Below are positions 22,993-31,665 of a stretch of DNA of 64,000 nucleotides, one piece after another. The DNA is from Mageeibacillus sp. UBA1046. Its GTDB lineage: Bacteria > Bacillota > Clostridia > Saccharofermentanales > DTU023. A model generated the notes under the pieces. The model was not told where the DNA came from and did no database searches. It worked only from the letters and a program-made list of their open reading frames with translations. The position numbers and the translations under genes are program-made. The DNA is taken from the NCBI GenBank assembly GCA_002316595.1, contig DCDV01000030.1:8154-72153 (forward strand), written 5' to 3'. Numbering within the stretch: the stretch's first letter is position 1; each line of letters begins with the position of its first letter.

Positions 22993-25512
22993 CTAATGTC
23001 CAGGATTGAGTCCGTGATGTACCCGGGCCTTTACCTCAGACTGCTTGGCATCATTAAAGCGTTCCAGCGAGCCGACCAGATAGCCGGTAATTCGTCGGAT
23101 ACGCTGGAAGGCAAGGCCATTTCTCTGCTGTGAGCTAATGTAGGCGAGGGTATTGGGGTATTGTCTTTTCAGTTCCAGTAATTTATCTTTGGATAAGGTC
23201 TCGTTCTCTCTGCGTTCGCAGCGAGGACAGATCTCGCCTATTACCCCCACATAACCGCAAAGCGGATCACGATCAACGGGATGATTGACTGAACCATAAC
23301 CAAGGTTATTTTCCTTCATTGCTCTGATTACTGCGGCAAAGGCCTCAGGATTCTGGGCAGCGTCTCCATCCAGCTCGACATAGCTGATGTGGCCGGCATT
23401 TGTTAACTCATGATAAGGTCCCTCTATCTGGATTTTTTCCAGGGCTGATATGGGGAAATAGACCGGGATATGGAAAGAATTTGTATAGAATTCACGATCT
23501 GTAATGCCGGGCAAAATTCCATAACGATTGCGGTCAAGCTTGAGGAAGCGTCCGGATAACCCCTCGGCGGGGGTTGCCAAAAGCGTGAAATTCAGTTGCA
23601 TCATCTCAGATTTTTCGTCACAGCGTTTACGCATATGTCTGACGATCTCCAGTCCTAATTTCCTGCTTGCCTCGGATTCTCCGTGATGCTTGCCGGTAAG
23701 TGCCTTCAATGTCTCTGCCAAACCTATAAAGCCAACGGACAAAGTGCCGTGCCTCAGGACTTTTTCGACAGGATCATTGGCCTCCAGTTTATCTGAATCA
23801 AGCCAGATACCTTGTCCCATCAGGAAAGGATTGTTCTTAACCCGACGTGCCGCCTGGATGCGATAGCGGTGCAGCAGCTGTCTAAAGACCAGATCCATTT
23901 TCTTGTCGAGCTGGTTGAAAAATTCTTTGATATCGCCGCGTGCTTCTATACCCAGGCGCGGCAGATTTATCGAAGTAAAGCTGAGGTTGCCCCTGCCATT
24001 GGTGACTTCGCGCGAACGGTCATAAACATTTGCCATCACGCGCGTGCGGCAGCCCATATAGGCAACTTCAGAATTGTAGTCTCCCCGGCGGTAATATTGC
24101 ATATTGAAGGTGGCGTCAAGGAAGGAGAAGTTCGGGAAAAGGCGCTTGGCAGAAGTGCGCATGGCAGCGCAGAAGAGATCATAGTTCGGATCCCCCTCAT
24201 TGTAATTAATACCTTCTTTAACTTTAAAAATCTGAACCGGAAAAATCGGGGTTTCACCGTTGCCCAGGCCGTCACGGGTAGCTTCCAAAAGGGAGCTGAT
24301 GACCAGCCTGCCCGCCGCTGAGGTATCCGTACCATAATTTATGGAGCTGAAAGGTACCTGAGCCCCAGCCCGCGAGTTCATGGTATTTAAATTATGAATC
24401 AGGGCTTGCATTGCCTGATAGGTCTCTTTTTTAGTAATTGTTCTGACTTGGACGGCAAGATTCTCCGCCAGTCGCCGGTCGATCCTGCCGGTTAAGTGCC
24501 GGATTAATTCTTCTTCGTGATCGAGAGTGAAGGGCTGGACAAAGCTGTCCAGGAGGTCTGCAGCTATTTCCTGAGCGTCTTCGTATGAAAGATTGGTATC
24601 TGAAGACAGAAGGCCCGTTGTGAGCACGCTGCGCCAGCTTTTTTTCCAGGTCTTGTTGACACCCGGCGCCATCGCAAAATCGAAAGCGGGGATTGACTGA
24701 CCGCCGTGCATCTCATTCTGATTCGCCTGGATGGCGATGCAGGCCAGAGCGGAATAGCTGGTAATTGATTGAGGCGGACGCAGGAAACCGTGCCCGGTAG
24801 AAAAACCTTTCTCGAAGAGAGCCGGAATATCGATCTGACAGCAGGTTTCTGTCAGCATGTAAAAATCTTTGTCATGAATGTGGATGTCACCGTCGCGATG
24901 GGCTGATGCCATGTCTGTGGGGAGGATATCCTGATCTACGAAGGCTTTAGCGCCTTCAGAGCCGTATTTGAGCATCGTGCCCATGGCGGTATCGGCGTCA
25001 ATATTGGCATTCTCCCGCAGGAGGTCGGCCTCCTCGGAGCGGGCGAAAGTTACCTGCCGGTAAATCTTCATCAGATCACCATGCGCTTCTCTTATTTTTG
25101 TATGCTCAGCGCGATAAATCATGTAGGCTTTGGCAGTTTGCAGTCTGCCCGCCTGGAAGAGCGCTTCTTCAACACAATCCTGAATTTGTTCGACCCCGGG
25201 TACGCCGTCAACAGGGAGGGTGCGAACCACCATTACTGTAACATCATCCAGTTCAGCCTCTGTCATTGTCTCTGAAGGGATCATGGCATTGGCTTTGGCG
25301 ATGGCATTTCTGATCTTGTAGGCGTCAAAGGGCATATGGCTGCCATCTCTTTTGGTGATTGATTTAGGACCGTCGAGAGGCCCTAACGTGCCAATCAGAT
25401 CCTCTCTTTGCACATTTATTTCCGGGATGACCAGTATTGGAGACAGATCTTGCTCCGTTCTGTTTGCGGCTCCATCTGCGGCTGGTATGTGATTGTGATC
25501 TTCCTGTGACAT
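22993..25512 (-). CDS. nrdD: Anaerobic (class III) ribonucleoside-triphosphate reductase NrdD
   Basis: 839 residues from ATG 25512 (GAGG 8 bases upstream); the GTG three codons earlier is too close to the RBS. It has an ATP-cone near the N-terminus (ITKRDGSHMPFDAYKI), a long catalytic barrel, a C-terminal zinc site (CGYVG...CPRC) and the glycyl-radical loop (RRITGYLVGSLERFNDAKQ). It makes dNTPs without oxygen, and no aerobic reductase is in the window. Candidate promoter at 25605-25633. Confidence 0.95.
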   Translation of the reverse strand: MSQEDHNHIPAADGAANRTEQDLSPILVIPEINVQREDLIGTLGPLDGPKSITKRDGSHMPFDAYKIRNAIAKANAMIPSETMTEAELDDVTVMVVRTLPVDGVPGVEQIQDCVEEALFQAGRLQTAKAYMIYRAEHTKIREAHGDLMKIYRQVTFARSEEADLLRENANIDADTAMGTMLKYGSEGAKAFVDQDILPTDMASAHRDGDIHIHDKDFYMLTETCCQIDIPALFEKGFSTGHGFLRPPQSITSYSALACIAIQANQNEMHGGQSIPAFDFAMAPGVNKTWKKSWRSVLTTGLLSSDTNLSYEDAQEIAADLLDSFVQPFTLDHEEELIRHLTGRIDRRLAENLAVQVRTITKKETYQAMQALIHNLNTMNSRAGAQVPFSSINYGTDTSAAGRLVISSLLEATRDGLGNGETPIFPVQIFKVKEGINYNEGDPNYDLFCAAMRTSAKRLFPNFSFLDATFNMQYYRRGDYNSEVAYMGCRTRVMANVYDRSREVTNGRGNLSFTSINLPRLGIEARGDIKEFFNQLDKKMDLVFRQLLHRYRIQAARRVKNNPFLMGQGIWLDSDKLEANDPVEKVLRHGTLSVGFIGLAETLKALTGKHHGESEASRKLGLEIVRHMRKRCDEKSEMMQLNFTLLATPAEGLSGRFLKLDRNRYGILPGITDREFYTNSFHIPVYFPISALEKIQIEGPYHELTNAGHISYVELDGDAAQNPEAFAAVIRAMKENNLGYGSVNHPVDRDPLCGYVGVIGEICPRCERRENETLSKDKLLELKRQYPNTLAYISSQQRNGLAFQRIRRITGYLVGSLERFNDAKQSEVKARVHHGLNPGH

Positions 25513-25529
25513 AACAAACACCTCGTAGA

Positions 25530-25572
25530 CTACATGTTGTGGTTTCAGTTCTTCATACTACCATGTATAGTA
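25530..25572. promoter_or_regulatory. Possible NrdR-box pair in the nrdD leader
   Basis: Two imperfect palindromes resembling NrdR boxes lie close together: CTACATGTTGTGG, and TACTACCATG followed by TATAGTA. Their centres are 29 bases apart. Real NrdR pairs are usually about 31 apart and overlap the promoter, so this is only a weak match. Confidence 0.3.
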
Positions 25573-25604
25573 TCACTTCCAAGACTATAAGAACATTGCG
25601 TATT

Positions 25605-25633
25605 ATTACAATCTTCTAACAAAAACAAGTCAA
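25605..25633 (-). promoter_or_regulatory. nrdD: Promoter of the nrdD-nrdG-mazG-rqcP operon
   Basis: On the minus strand TTGACT, 17 bases, TGTAAT. Predicted start near 25598, about 85 bases before nrdD. Confidence 0.5.
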
Positions 25634-25745
25634 CAAGTCCAAGAAATTAAAAAATTTATGGAAATTGCACGAACGAACTGTGGAACGTTGTTATTCTGCA
25701 TGCTATTCCTCTGTGCCTCTTGATAGACTAAATAACTGGCAAGCG

Positions 25746-25816
25746 GTTCATTTGACGTAACTCACGTTAACGCGCAACTGCAGTTCATTTGACGTAACTC
25801 ACGTTAATACGCAACT
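25746..25816. repeat. Two 34-base direct repeats upstream of the CoA-disulfide reductase gene
   Basis: Copies at 25746-25779 and 25783-25816 differ at only two positions over 34 bases (37-base period). Each holds ACGTAACTCACGT, an ACGT half-site pair, and starts with GTTCATTTGACG. They end about 50 bases before the gene, so tandem operators for a redox or thiol regulator are plausible. Confidence 0.7.
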
Positions 25817-25867
25817 TGAGTTAAACTATATACAGATATTAGATATTATTTGTAAGGAGTGAAAGCC

Positions 25868-27568
25868 ATGCTGAAGAAAGTATTGATTGTCGGCGGAGTC
25901 GCAGGCGGCATGTCCGCAGCAGCCCGTATTCGCAGACTTGATGAACAAGCAGAGATAATCGTCTTTGAACGAGGCGAGCACGTGTCTTTCTCCAACTGCA
26001 GTTTGCCATATCATCTGAGCGGGGTAGTCGCCACCAGCGAAGAGCTGGTCTTGACAACTCCTGAATCATTAAAGTCTCACTACAATATCGATGCTCGTGT
26101 CCGGCACGAGGTCATAGATATTGACCGCGCCAAAAGTGAAGTTGAAGTAAAAAACCTCAACACTGGTGAAGTATACCGTGAAGCTTATGACAAGTTAGTT
26201 CTTTCTCCGGGTGCCAAAGTGCCTGTGCCGCCTATTAAGGGGCTTGATGAAGTATCTTGTTTTACTGTGCGTAACGTAACGGATGTAAGAAGGATTCAAG
26301 AATGTCTTTCTGAAACCGAGGCTGTCAACGTTGTTGTTATTGGCGGAGGTTTCATTGGCATAGAGGCAGCGGAGAATCTGAAAATGGCCGGCTACGAGGT
26401 TTACCTGGTCGAGATGCTGCCGCAGGTTCTAATGACTTTTGACTTTGATATGGTACAAATTCTGCAAAAAGAATTGATTGACCAAGGCGTGAAGCTATAT
26501 CTGAATCAAGCAGTTAACGCCCTTGAGGAAGGGCACGCCGTTCTCAGCTCCGGAGAGAAGCTGCCTTCTGATATTGTAATCATGGCAACAGGCGCAAAAG
26601 CGGATTCTGCTTTAGCAGAAAAGGCGGGGCTGGAATTAACGGAGAGAAAAGCTATTAAAGTGGATCAGAATTTCTTAACCTCAGACCCGGATATATATGC
26701 CATAGGTGACGCTGTCGAAGTCTTTTATGCTTTGTCCAGACAAACAGCCCCTCTTCCTTTAGCCGGACCGGCACTTAAGCAAGCGCGTTTCGCAGCTGAT
26801 CATATGTACGGCAAATACACAATGAATACAGGTTATATAGGTTCCTCCTGCCTCAAAGTCTTCGATTACAACGGCGCCGTGACCGGCCTGACCGAAAATA
26901 TTATCAAGCGAAATAATCTTCAGGTACCCTATGACTATGTTTATGTGATTCCCTCAGATATTGTCAGCATTATGCCCGGGGCTGAAAATCAGTATTTGAA
27001 AGTTATCTTCGAAATTCCAACCGGAAAAATACTTGGCGCACAATGTATCGGCCGCGGTGATGTGGTGAAGCGCTGTGATGTTATCGCCGGCATGTTAAAG
27101 TTCGGCCCCACCCTGGAAGACCTGAAGGATCTCGAGCTATGCTACGCACCCCCATTTTCGATTGGCCGTGACTCAGTAAATTTCGCCGGCTATGTGGGAC
27201 TCAATATCCTGCATGGTGTCATAAAGCAAGTGCATGTCTCAGAGGTCAGGGGACTTGTAGAGTCAGGAGCGTACTTTGTCGATTCCCGCAGCAAGGGAGA
27301 GTATGATTGCGGTCATATAAAAGGGGCAGTTAATATTCCTTTATATGAATTGAGACAGCGTATGGATGAAATCCCCCGGGATCAGCCTGTCTATCTCTAC
27401 TGCCGCTCCTCAACACGCAGTTACAACGCTGTTTGCGCCCTTCAGAACAGTGGCTGGGACAATGTAATCCTCGTCTCCGGTTCCATGCTGGGAATATCTT
27501 GGTATGAATGGTTCGAAGATCAACGAACAGGCAGAGATCCGATCGTAACCGAGTATAATTTTAATTGA
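25868..27568 (+). CDS. CoA-disulfide reductase / NADH oxidase with C-terminal rhodanese domain
   Basis: 566-residue flavoprotein. It has an FAD-binding GGVAGGMSAA motif, the single redox cysteine C44 in SNCSLPYHL, an NAD(P)H site (VVVIGGGFIGIEAAENL), the second FAD motif (IYAIGDAVEV) and a dimerisation domain. The C-terminal rhodanese domain has its own cysteine (YCRSSTRS, about residue 512). Fusions of this kind reduce CoA-disulfide or persulfides. Start ATG 25868 has AAGGAG at 9 bases. It heads a group with nitroreductase, PNP-like and MtnA-like genes. Confidence 0.9.
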   Translation: MLKKVLIVGGVAGGMSAAARIRRLDEQAEIIVFERGEHVSFSNCSLPYHLSGVVATSEELVLTTPESLKSHYNIDARVRHEVIDIDRAKSEVEVKNLNTGEVYREAYDKLVLSPGAKVPVPPIKGLDEVSCFTVRNVTDVRRIQECLSETEAVNVVVIGGGFIGIEAAENLKMAGYEVYLVEMLPQVLMTFDFDMVQILQKELIDQGVKLYLNQAVNALEEGHAVLSSGEKLPSDIVIMATGAKADSALAEKAGLELTERKAIKVDQNFLTSDPDIYAIGDAVEVFYALSRQTAPLPLAGPALKQARFAADHMYGKYTMNTGYIGSSCLKVFDYNGAVTGLTENIIKRNNLQVPYDYVYVIPSDIVSIMPGAENQYLKVIFEIPTGKILGAQCIGRGDVVKRCDVIAGMLKFGPTLEDLKDLELCYAPPFSIGRDSVNFAGYVGLNILHGVIKQVHVSEVRGLVESGAYFVDSRSKGEYDCGHIKGAVNIPLYELRQRMDEIPRDQPVYLYCRSSTRSYNAVCALQNSGWDNVILVSGSMLGISWYEWFEDQRTGRDPIVTEYNFN

Positions 27569-27614
27569 AGACTGAAGTGGCTATTTCTAAGCAAGAGGAT
27601 TTAGGGAGAGAATC

Positions 27615-28169
27615 ATGAATGATACTATGAGATCTATTTTGGAGCGCAGCAGTACGCGGTCTTATACACATGAGGCAGTTTCTTCTGAGATGATCGAGGA
27701 TCTGAAAAAGGCGGCTTTAGCAGCACCGACAGCTACAAACAAGCAAGAAAACCGCTTTGTATTTGTCACTGATAAAGATTTACTTGCCAAGATTAATACA
27801 AAAGTATATGAAGCTATGGCGGCTGAAAGTGACAGTAACGGGCTGGCTCGTTTGAAGCAGCGCAAAGCCGAAGATATTTTCTATGGCGCCCCTTTAGTGA
27901 TATTCATATATTCACAGGATTCCCGCTACGCCATTATGGATGCCGGGATTGCAGTGCAGAATCTGGCTCTGGCCGCACATTCACTTGGCCTGGGCTCATG
28001 CATTAACGGCATGTGCAGACGCGCCTTTCGCAGTAATGATGAAGGAAATCTTCGTTCTGAACTGGGTTTTGCAGAAGGCGAATATTTTCGGGTCGCTATC
28101 GGCATAGGCCACATCGCAAGGGGTAAGAAACCGCACCGGTTTAATTATGCGCATATCAGAGAAATATAG
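27615..28169 (+). CDS. Nitroreductase family protein
   Basis: 184-residue FMN-dependent oxidoreductase. It has the N-terminal RSSTRSYTHEAVS motif that contacts FMN, AAPTATNKQ, a central DAGIAVQNLALAAHSLGLGS and a C-terminal RVAIGIGHI. The substrate cannot be read from sequence. RBS GGGAGAG lies before the ATG. It shares orientation with the CoA-disulfide reductase upstream. Confidence 0.9.
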   Translation: MNDTMRSILERSSTRSYTHEAVSSEMIEDLKKAALAAPTATNKQENRFVFVTDKDLLAKINTKVYEAMAAESDSNGLARLKQRKAEDIFYGAPLVIFIYSQDSRYAIMDAGIAVQNLALAAHSLGLGSCINGMCRRAFRSNDEGNLRSELGFAEGEYFRVAIGIGHIARGKKPHRFNYAHIREI

Positions 28170-28202
28170 TTCTAAAAAAATCGCTGCAAGCAAGGAGCTT
28201 AT

Positions 28203-28658
28203 ATGAGCTGGGACAAAATGGAAGATTTCCTGGAAATGACCGCCTTCGTGCGCAGCCGAATCAACAAAGCGCCAAAATTCGGAATTATTCTGGGCACCTC
28301 TCTGGGTGGTCTGGCCGATGAAATCAAAAACCCCATTAGCATTCCTTATGATGAAATACCGGGCTTCCCTCAATCTACTGCACCTTCACACGCCGGCTTG
28401 ATGATCAGCGGCGAGCTGGCCGGCAGAGATGTCTTATGCATGTCAGGGCGTTTTCATTATTATGAAGGCTATTCCTTCTCGGATTTGGCCAAACCGATTA
28501 GACTGTTCAAGCTGTTGGGAGTGGATACTGTGATCATCACCAATATGGCCTCGGGGATTCTGCCTGAGGATGCGCCGCTTTCCCAGGTGGAAGAAATCGG
28601 ATCCTCATCTGTCGAAAGGCTGACAAAGCTGGTTACAGCAGTATTAAGCGAGCTCTGA
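28203..28658 (+). CDS. Internally deleted purine nucleoside / MTA phosphorylase
   Basis: 151 residues, where the family is about 270. Residues 1-116 match the N-terminal part (phosphate site IILGTSLGGL, GRFHYYEGYS, LGVDTVIITN). From MASGILPEDAPLS onward the sequence matches the very C-terminus (compare NAAAGILDQPLSHDEV in Bacillus). About 120 middle residues, including the purine-binding region, are missing in frame. The two family ITN-A-GI motifs are alike, so the deletion probably arose by recombination between them. The RBS (AAGGAG) and frame are intact. It is probably inactive, and nothing shows a new function. Confidence 0.8.
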   Translation: MSWDKMEDFLEMTAFVRSRINKAPKFGIILGTSLGGLADEIKNPISIPYDEIPGFPQSTAPSHAGLMISGELAGRDVLCMSGRFHYYEGYSFSDLAKPIRLFKLLGVDTVIITNMASGILPEDAPLSQVEEIGSSSVERLTKLVTAVLSEL

Positions 28659-28659
28659 T

Positions 28660-29724
28660 ATGCAGGAAAACACTAAACGTTATGACGATGGCATGGCTTT
28701 TTTACTGCGCTATGAGAATGTCGCCTGGTTTGAGGACGGCAAGGTAAGAATCCTTGATCGCCGCATTTACCCTCAAGTAAAATTCGTCACCTGCCATACC
28801 CATCTGGAAGTTGCCCGGGCTATCGCTGATATGGTAACGCAAAGCGCAGGCCCATACACTGCCGCCGCCATGGGAATGGCACTGGCTGCCTGGGAATGCC
28901 GTCACTGTAAAACTGACGCAAGGCTGGAATTTCTTCGGCAGGCGGCTGAGGCTCTGGCAACAGCAAGGCCTACAACTGCACCACGAATGCGCAAGATTGT
29001 GAATGGCAGCCTGGCTGCAGCAAAAAAATCTGCAGCTGAAGGCTCTGACATGCCCGCAGCTCTTTTTGATCACGCTCTGGCAAATATTCAGCACCGTTAT
29101 GCCGTCATGAGCCGGGTAGCCAGACATCTGGTCGATCTCTTTCCTCCCAAGGCGAGGATTTTGACTCAGTGTTTTGGCGAAACTATTGTCGGGACCATGC
29201 TCAGAGAAGCCGGAAACAGGGGAGTCGAACTGCAGCTGTTTGTTCCTGAGACCAGACCTTATCTGCAGGGGGCGCGTCTGACTGCCAGCGTCGCTCAGGA
29301 TATGGGCTTCCCCGTCACTGTAATTACAGACAATATGGTCGCAGCGACTATAAAAAACAAAAAAATTGACCTGTTCACTTCTGCCGCGGATACAATCTGC
29401 CGGGATGGTCAAATTATAAATAAAGTAGGAACCTGGCAGATTGCCATCCTCTGTGATTATTTTGACATCCCCTATTATGTGACAGGTATTCCTGACAGTA
29501 GCACAGAAACCGCGGCTGACATCTTGATCGAAGAAAGAGATGTGGCTGAAGTTTTGCAATGCGGCGGCAAGAGAACTGCCATGAATGGAGTCAAAGCATA
29601 TTATCCGGCTTTCGATATCACTCCTTCTGAACTGGTTACCGGAATTGTCACAAATAATGGCATCTACTCGCCGGATCAGCTTGACGAATATTTCTCTTCT
29701 CCCTCAATCGGATTTTATGATTAG
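28660..29724 (+). CDS. MtnA-like isomerase (methylthioribose-1-phosphate isomerase / eIF2B family)
   Basis: 354 residues. Family motifs: ILTQC (C171, catalytic cysteine), ETRPYLQGARLTA, ITDNMVAA, and SAADTICRDGQIINKVGT (Asp244, catalytic acid). MtnA isomerises methylthioribose-1-phosphate; close relatives act on ribose-1,5-bisphosphate. It begins one base after the stop of the phosphorylase remnant, so the pair once formed a phosphorylase-isomerase unit as in methionine or nucleoside salvage. The N-terminal 50 residues are less typical. Confidence 0.8.
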   Translation: MQENTKRYDDGMAFLLRYENVAWFEDGKVRILDRRIYPQVKFVTCHTHLEVARAIADMVTQSAGPYTAAAMGMALAAWECRHCKTDARLEFLRQAAEALATARPTTAPRMRKIVNGSLAAAKKSAAEGSDMPAALFDHALANIQHRYAVMSRVARHLVDLFPPKARILTQCFGETIVGTMLREAGNRGVELQLFVPETRPYLQGARLTASVAQDMGFPVTVITDNMVAATIKNKKIDLFTSAADTICRDGQIINKVGTWQIAILCDYFDIPYYVTGIPDSSTETAADILIEERDVAEVLQCGGKRTAMNGVKAYYPAFDITPSELVTGIVTNNGIYSPDQLDEYFSSPSIGFYD

Positions 29725-29748
29725 GCTCTGAGTCAGAGTCCCTCAAAA

Positions 29749-29776
29749 ATAAAGCTTAGCCGAGGCTAAGCTTTAT
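29749..29776. terminator. Bidirectional terminator
   Basis: ATAAAGCTTAGCC-GA-GGCTAAGCTTTAT, a 13-base-pair stem between the convergent MtnA-like gene and the hemerythrin/PAS gene, AT-rich on both outer flanks. Confidence 0.75.
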
Positions 29777-29888
29777 CTGATGCCTTGATATTAACTTAAT
29801 TGATACCGATCCTTGGTCTAAAAGTATTTAACTTTGGCTGTCTAAAGGTATTTTTTTACTTTACAGTCTGTTCGTGCTTGCAAGAAGT

Positions 29889-31082
29889 CTATTGTTCTTC
29901 AGATAATAAAGTCTTGCTGCCTTCCAGACTTCTCAGTTTAGAAATCTCTTCAGTAACTTCAACGGTTCCCAGATAAGTTCCCTTTGCATCTCGAACAGCA
30001 TAAAAGCGAATCAGGATAAACTGACCATCTTTCTGAATCCAGAAAGTCTCCTCATCCTTTTTCCCCGACTTAAAGTCTTTCACAATAGAGTCAACTCGAT
30101 GCAGACTCTTGGGTGGATGACAGTCTTCAACCTTGCGCCCGATAATAGTCCTGGTGCGGGGGAAGACACGATGTTTGCCTTCACTGAAGTACTGCACCTT
30201 ATCATCAGCGTTCACATAAGTTATATCGTAAGGAATTGAGTTAAGCAGTGCTTCCAGATCATGAGCGTTGAAATAGCCGCTGGGCAGTTCCACATCGCTG
30301 CCACCGGCACGCTTATCTTGCGTCTGCTCTTCACCTCTGAGCCAGGTGGCGACATCTGACGGGCTGGCACCTTCAATATCAGCGGCAAAAGCGTAGCCGA
30401 ATTGCCAGCTTTCCTCGGCCACTACTTTCCAGTCATCTTCCGTAATGTTGTCAAGCAGAAGCGGTTTGAGAATTTCATTTTCTTTTTGAATCATGCCGCG
30501 GACTTCAAATTCCATTTTGGAAAAAAGATCCTCGTCCCTTTCTCCCGCTTCAGCTTTAGCAAGAGAGGCTTTAATCAGATCGCGGATTTCATCGTCTTTG
30601 CCCCACATAACCTTAGGCGGAGCAGTGATGGTGTTCCTCTCCAGATAAGGGAACATCAGATGTTCTTTGCGGCCATAATGTTTGTCAATTTTTAACAGCT
30701 CTTTGAGCGCACGCACATAGGCAATATTATCTTGAGCAGCCAGAAACTTTTCCTTTGCCTCAGCATATTCTCCGTCCAGAAAATTCTCCAGGCCATCGTT
30801 TTCCAGATAAAATACTGTTAAGGGATGTCCCATCTCCGGATCGACAGAGATTACATTGACATTGCCTTCTACGACTGAAGCGTGCACATTACATAGATTT
30901 TGAATCTCTTCGACAGGCATGCCTGTCTTGATCAGTGCCGCTTCTGCGGCGGCAATCTCTCTGGCATCCACACCCTCGAAGGTCGTCTGAAATTCTTCCT
31001 TAACGTCCTCAACAGCAGCGCCCTCATTTAGTTTCTGCAAAATGTTCTTCAATACCTCAACCTGATTCTTTTTCTCTGCCAT
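29889..31082 (-). CDS. DUF438 protein with hemerythrin and PAS domains
   Basis: 397 residues. An N-terminal DUF438 helix bundle is followed by a hemerythrin-like domain (HASVVEGN, HPLTVFYLEN, DKHYGRKEHLMFPYLE) that should hold a di-iron site, then a C-terminal PAS domain (PYDITYVNADDKVQYFSE and PRTRTIIGRKVEDCHPP). Such proteins are thought to sense oxygen, NO or iron. It lies divergent from feoAB, which fits an iron/oxygen link. No output domain is present. Confidence 0.9.
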   Translation of the reverse strand: MAEKKNQVEVLKNILQKLNEGAAVEDVKEEFQTTFEGVDAREIAAAEAALIKTGMPVEEIQNLCNVHASVVEGNVNVISVDPEMGHPLTVFYLENDGLENFLDGEYAEAKEKFLAAQDNIAYVRALKELLKIDKHYGRKEHLMFPYLERNTITAPPKVMWGKDDEIRDLIKASLAKAEAGERDEDLFSKMEFEVRGMIQKENEILKPLLLDNITEDDWKVVAEESWQFGYAFAADIEGASPSDVATWLRGEEQTQDKRAGGSDVELPSGYFNAHDLEALLNSIPYDITYVNADDKVQYFSEGKHRVFPRTRTIIGRKVEDCHPPKSLHRVDSIVKDFKSGKKDEETFWIQKDGQFILIRFYAVRDAKGTYLGTVEVTEEISKLRSLEGSKTLLSEEQ

Positions 31083-31260
31083 AAATAATCTCCAGTTCCC
31101 TTATTTTATTTATTAAATATCGCGGCTGGCCGCAAATAATTCCTCACAGATATTTCCTGATAATATGTGTTATGCAAATGCATTATATAGAAATACCAGC
31201 TCCAAAAAAGATACCAGTGTTCCACAAATTTTAATCGGCGATCCGTACACTGTACAAGTA

Positions 31261-31288
31261 TTGAACATACGGCAGCAGATGCTATAAT
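31261..31288 (+). promoter_or_regulatory. feoA: Promoter of feoAB
   Basis: TTGAAC, 16 bases, TATAAT with TGC directly upstream of the -10 (TGCTATAAT at 31280-31288). Predicted start near 31295, leader about 35 bases. Confidence 0.65.
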
Positions 31289-31329
31289 TATTGTGAAAGT
31301 TATCCGTAGCTAACTCAGCAGGAGGAACT

Positions 31330-31665
31330 ATGACACTCGAAGAATTACTGCCCGGGCAGCAAGCCAATATCATCAATGTCGGCGGCGAAGGCGCTCTGCG
31401 TCGTCGTTTGCTTGATATGGGTCTGACACCGGGAACGAGTCTGGAGATGGGGAAACCCGCTCCCAGCGGAGACCCGCTGTGCATAAGGATCCGTTCATAT
31501 GTATTAAGTCTGCGCAAGGCTGATGCTGCCTTTGTAGAGATAGACAGCGTAACTGCAGCAGCCAGTCCTTGCGGCAATTGTTACGGATGCAGCCGCAATC
31601 CCCGGCAGGAGCAAGGCTGTAAAAGCAGACGCGGCAGACGCGCACGAAGAAGAGGTGCCCTTTGA
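31330..31665 (+). CDS. feoA: Ferrous iron transport protein FeoA with Cys/Arg-rich tail
   Basis: 111 residues. The first 75 form a normal FeoA SH3-like domain (GALRRRLLDMGLTPGTSLEM). The last 35 are extra: a CGNCYGC cluster (C81, C84, C87) plus C97, then a run of arginines. The cluster recalls FeoC-type iron-sulfur motifs but no FeoC domain is recognisable. AGGAGG precedes the ATG. It overlaps feoB by 4 bases. Confidence 0.92.
   Translation: MTLEELLPGQQANIINVGGEGALRRRLLDMGLTPGTSLEMGKPAPSGDPLCIRIRSYVLSLRKADAAFVEIDSVTAAASPCGNCYGCSRNPRQEQGCKSRRGRRARRRGAL

Noticed and set aside
28702..29559. 285-codon frame antisense to the MtnA-like gene
   Set aside because: No RBS and no family; the opposite strand has a clear conserved enzyme with catalytic residues.
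31141..31190. Fur or DtxR box before feoA
   Set aside because: TGATAATATGTGTTATGCA and ATGCAAATGCAT show partial symmetry, but the fit to known iron-regulator consensus is too weak to call.
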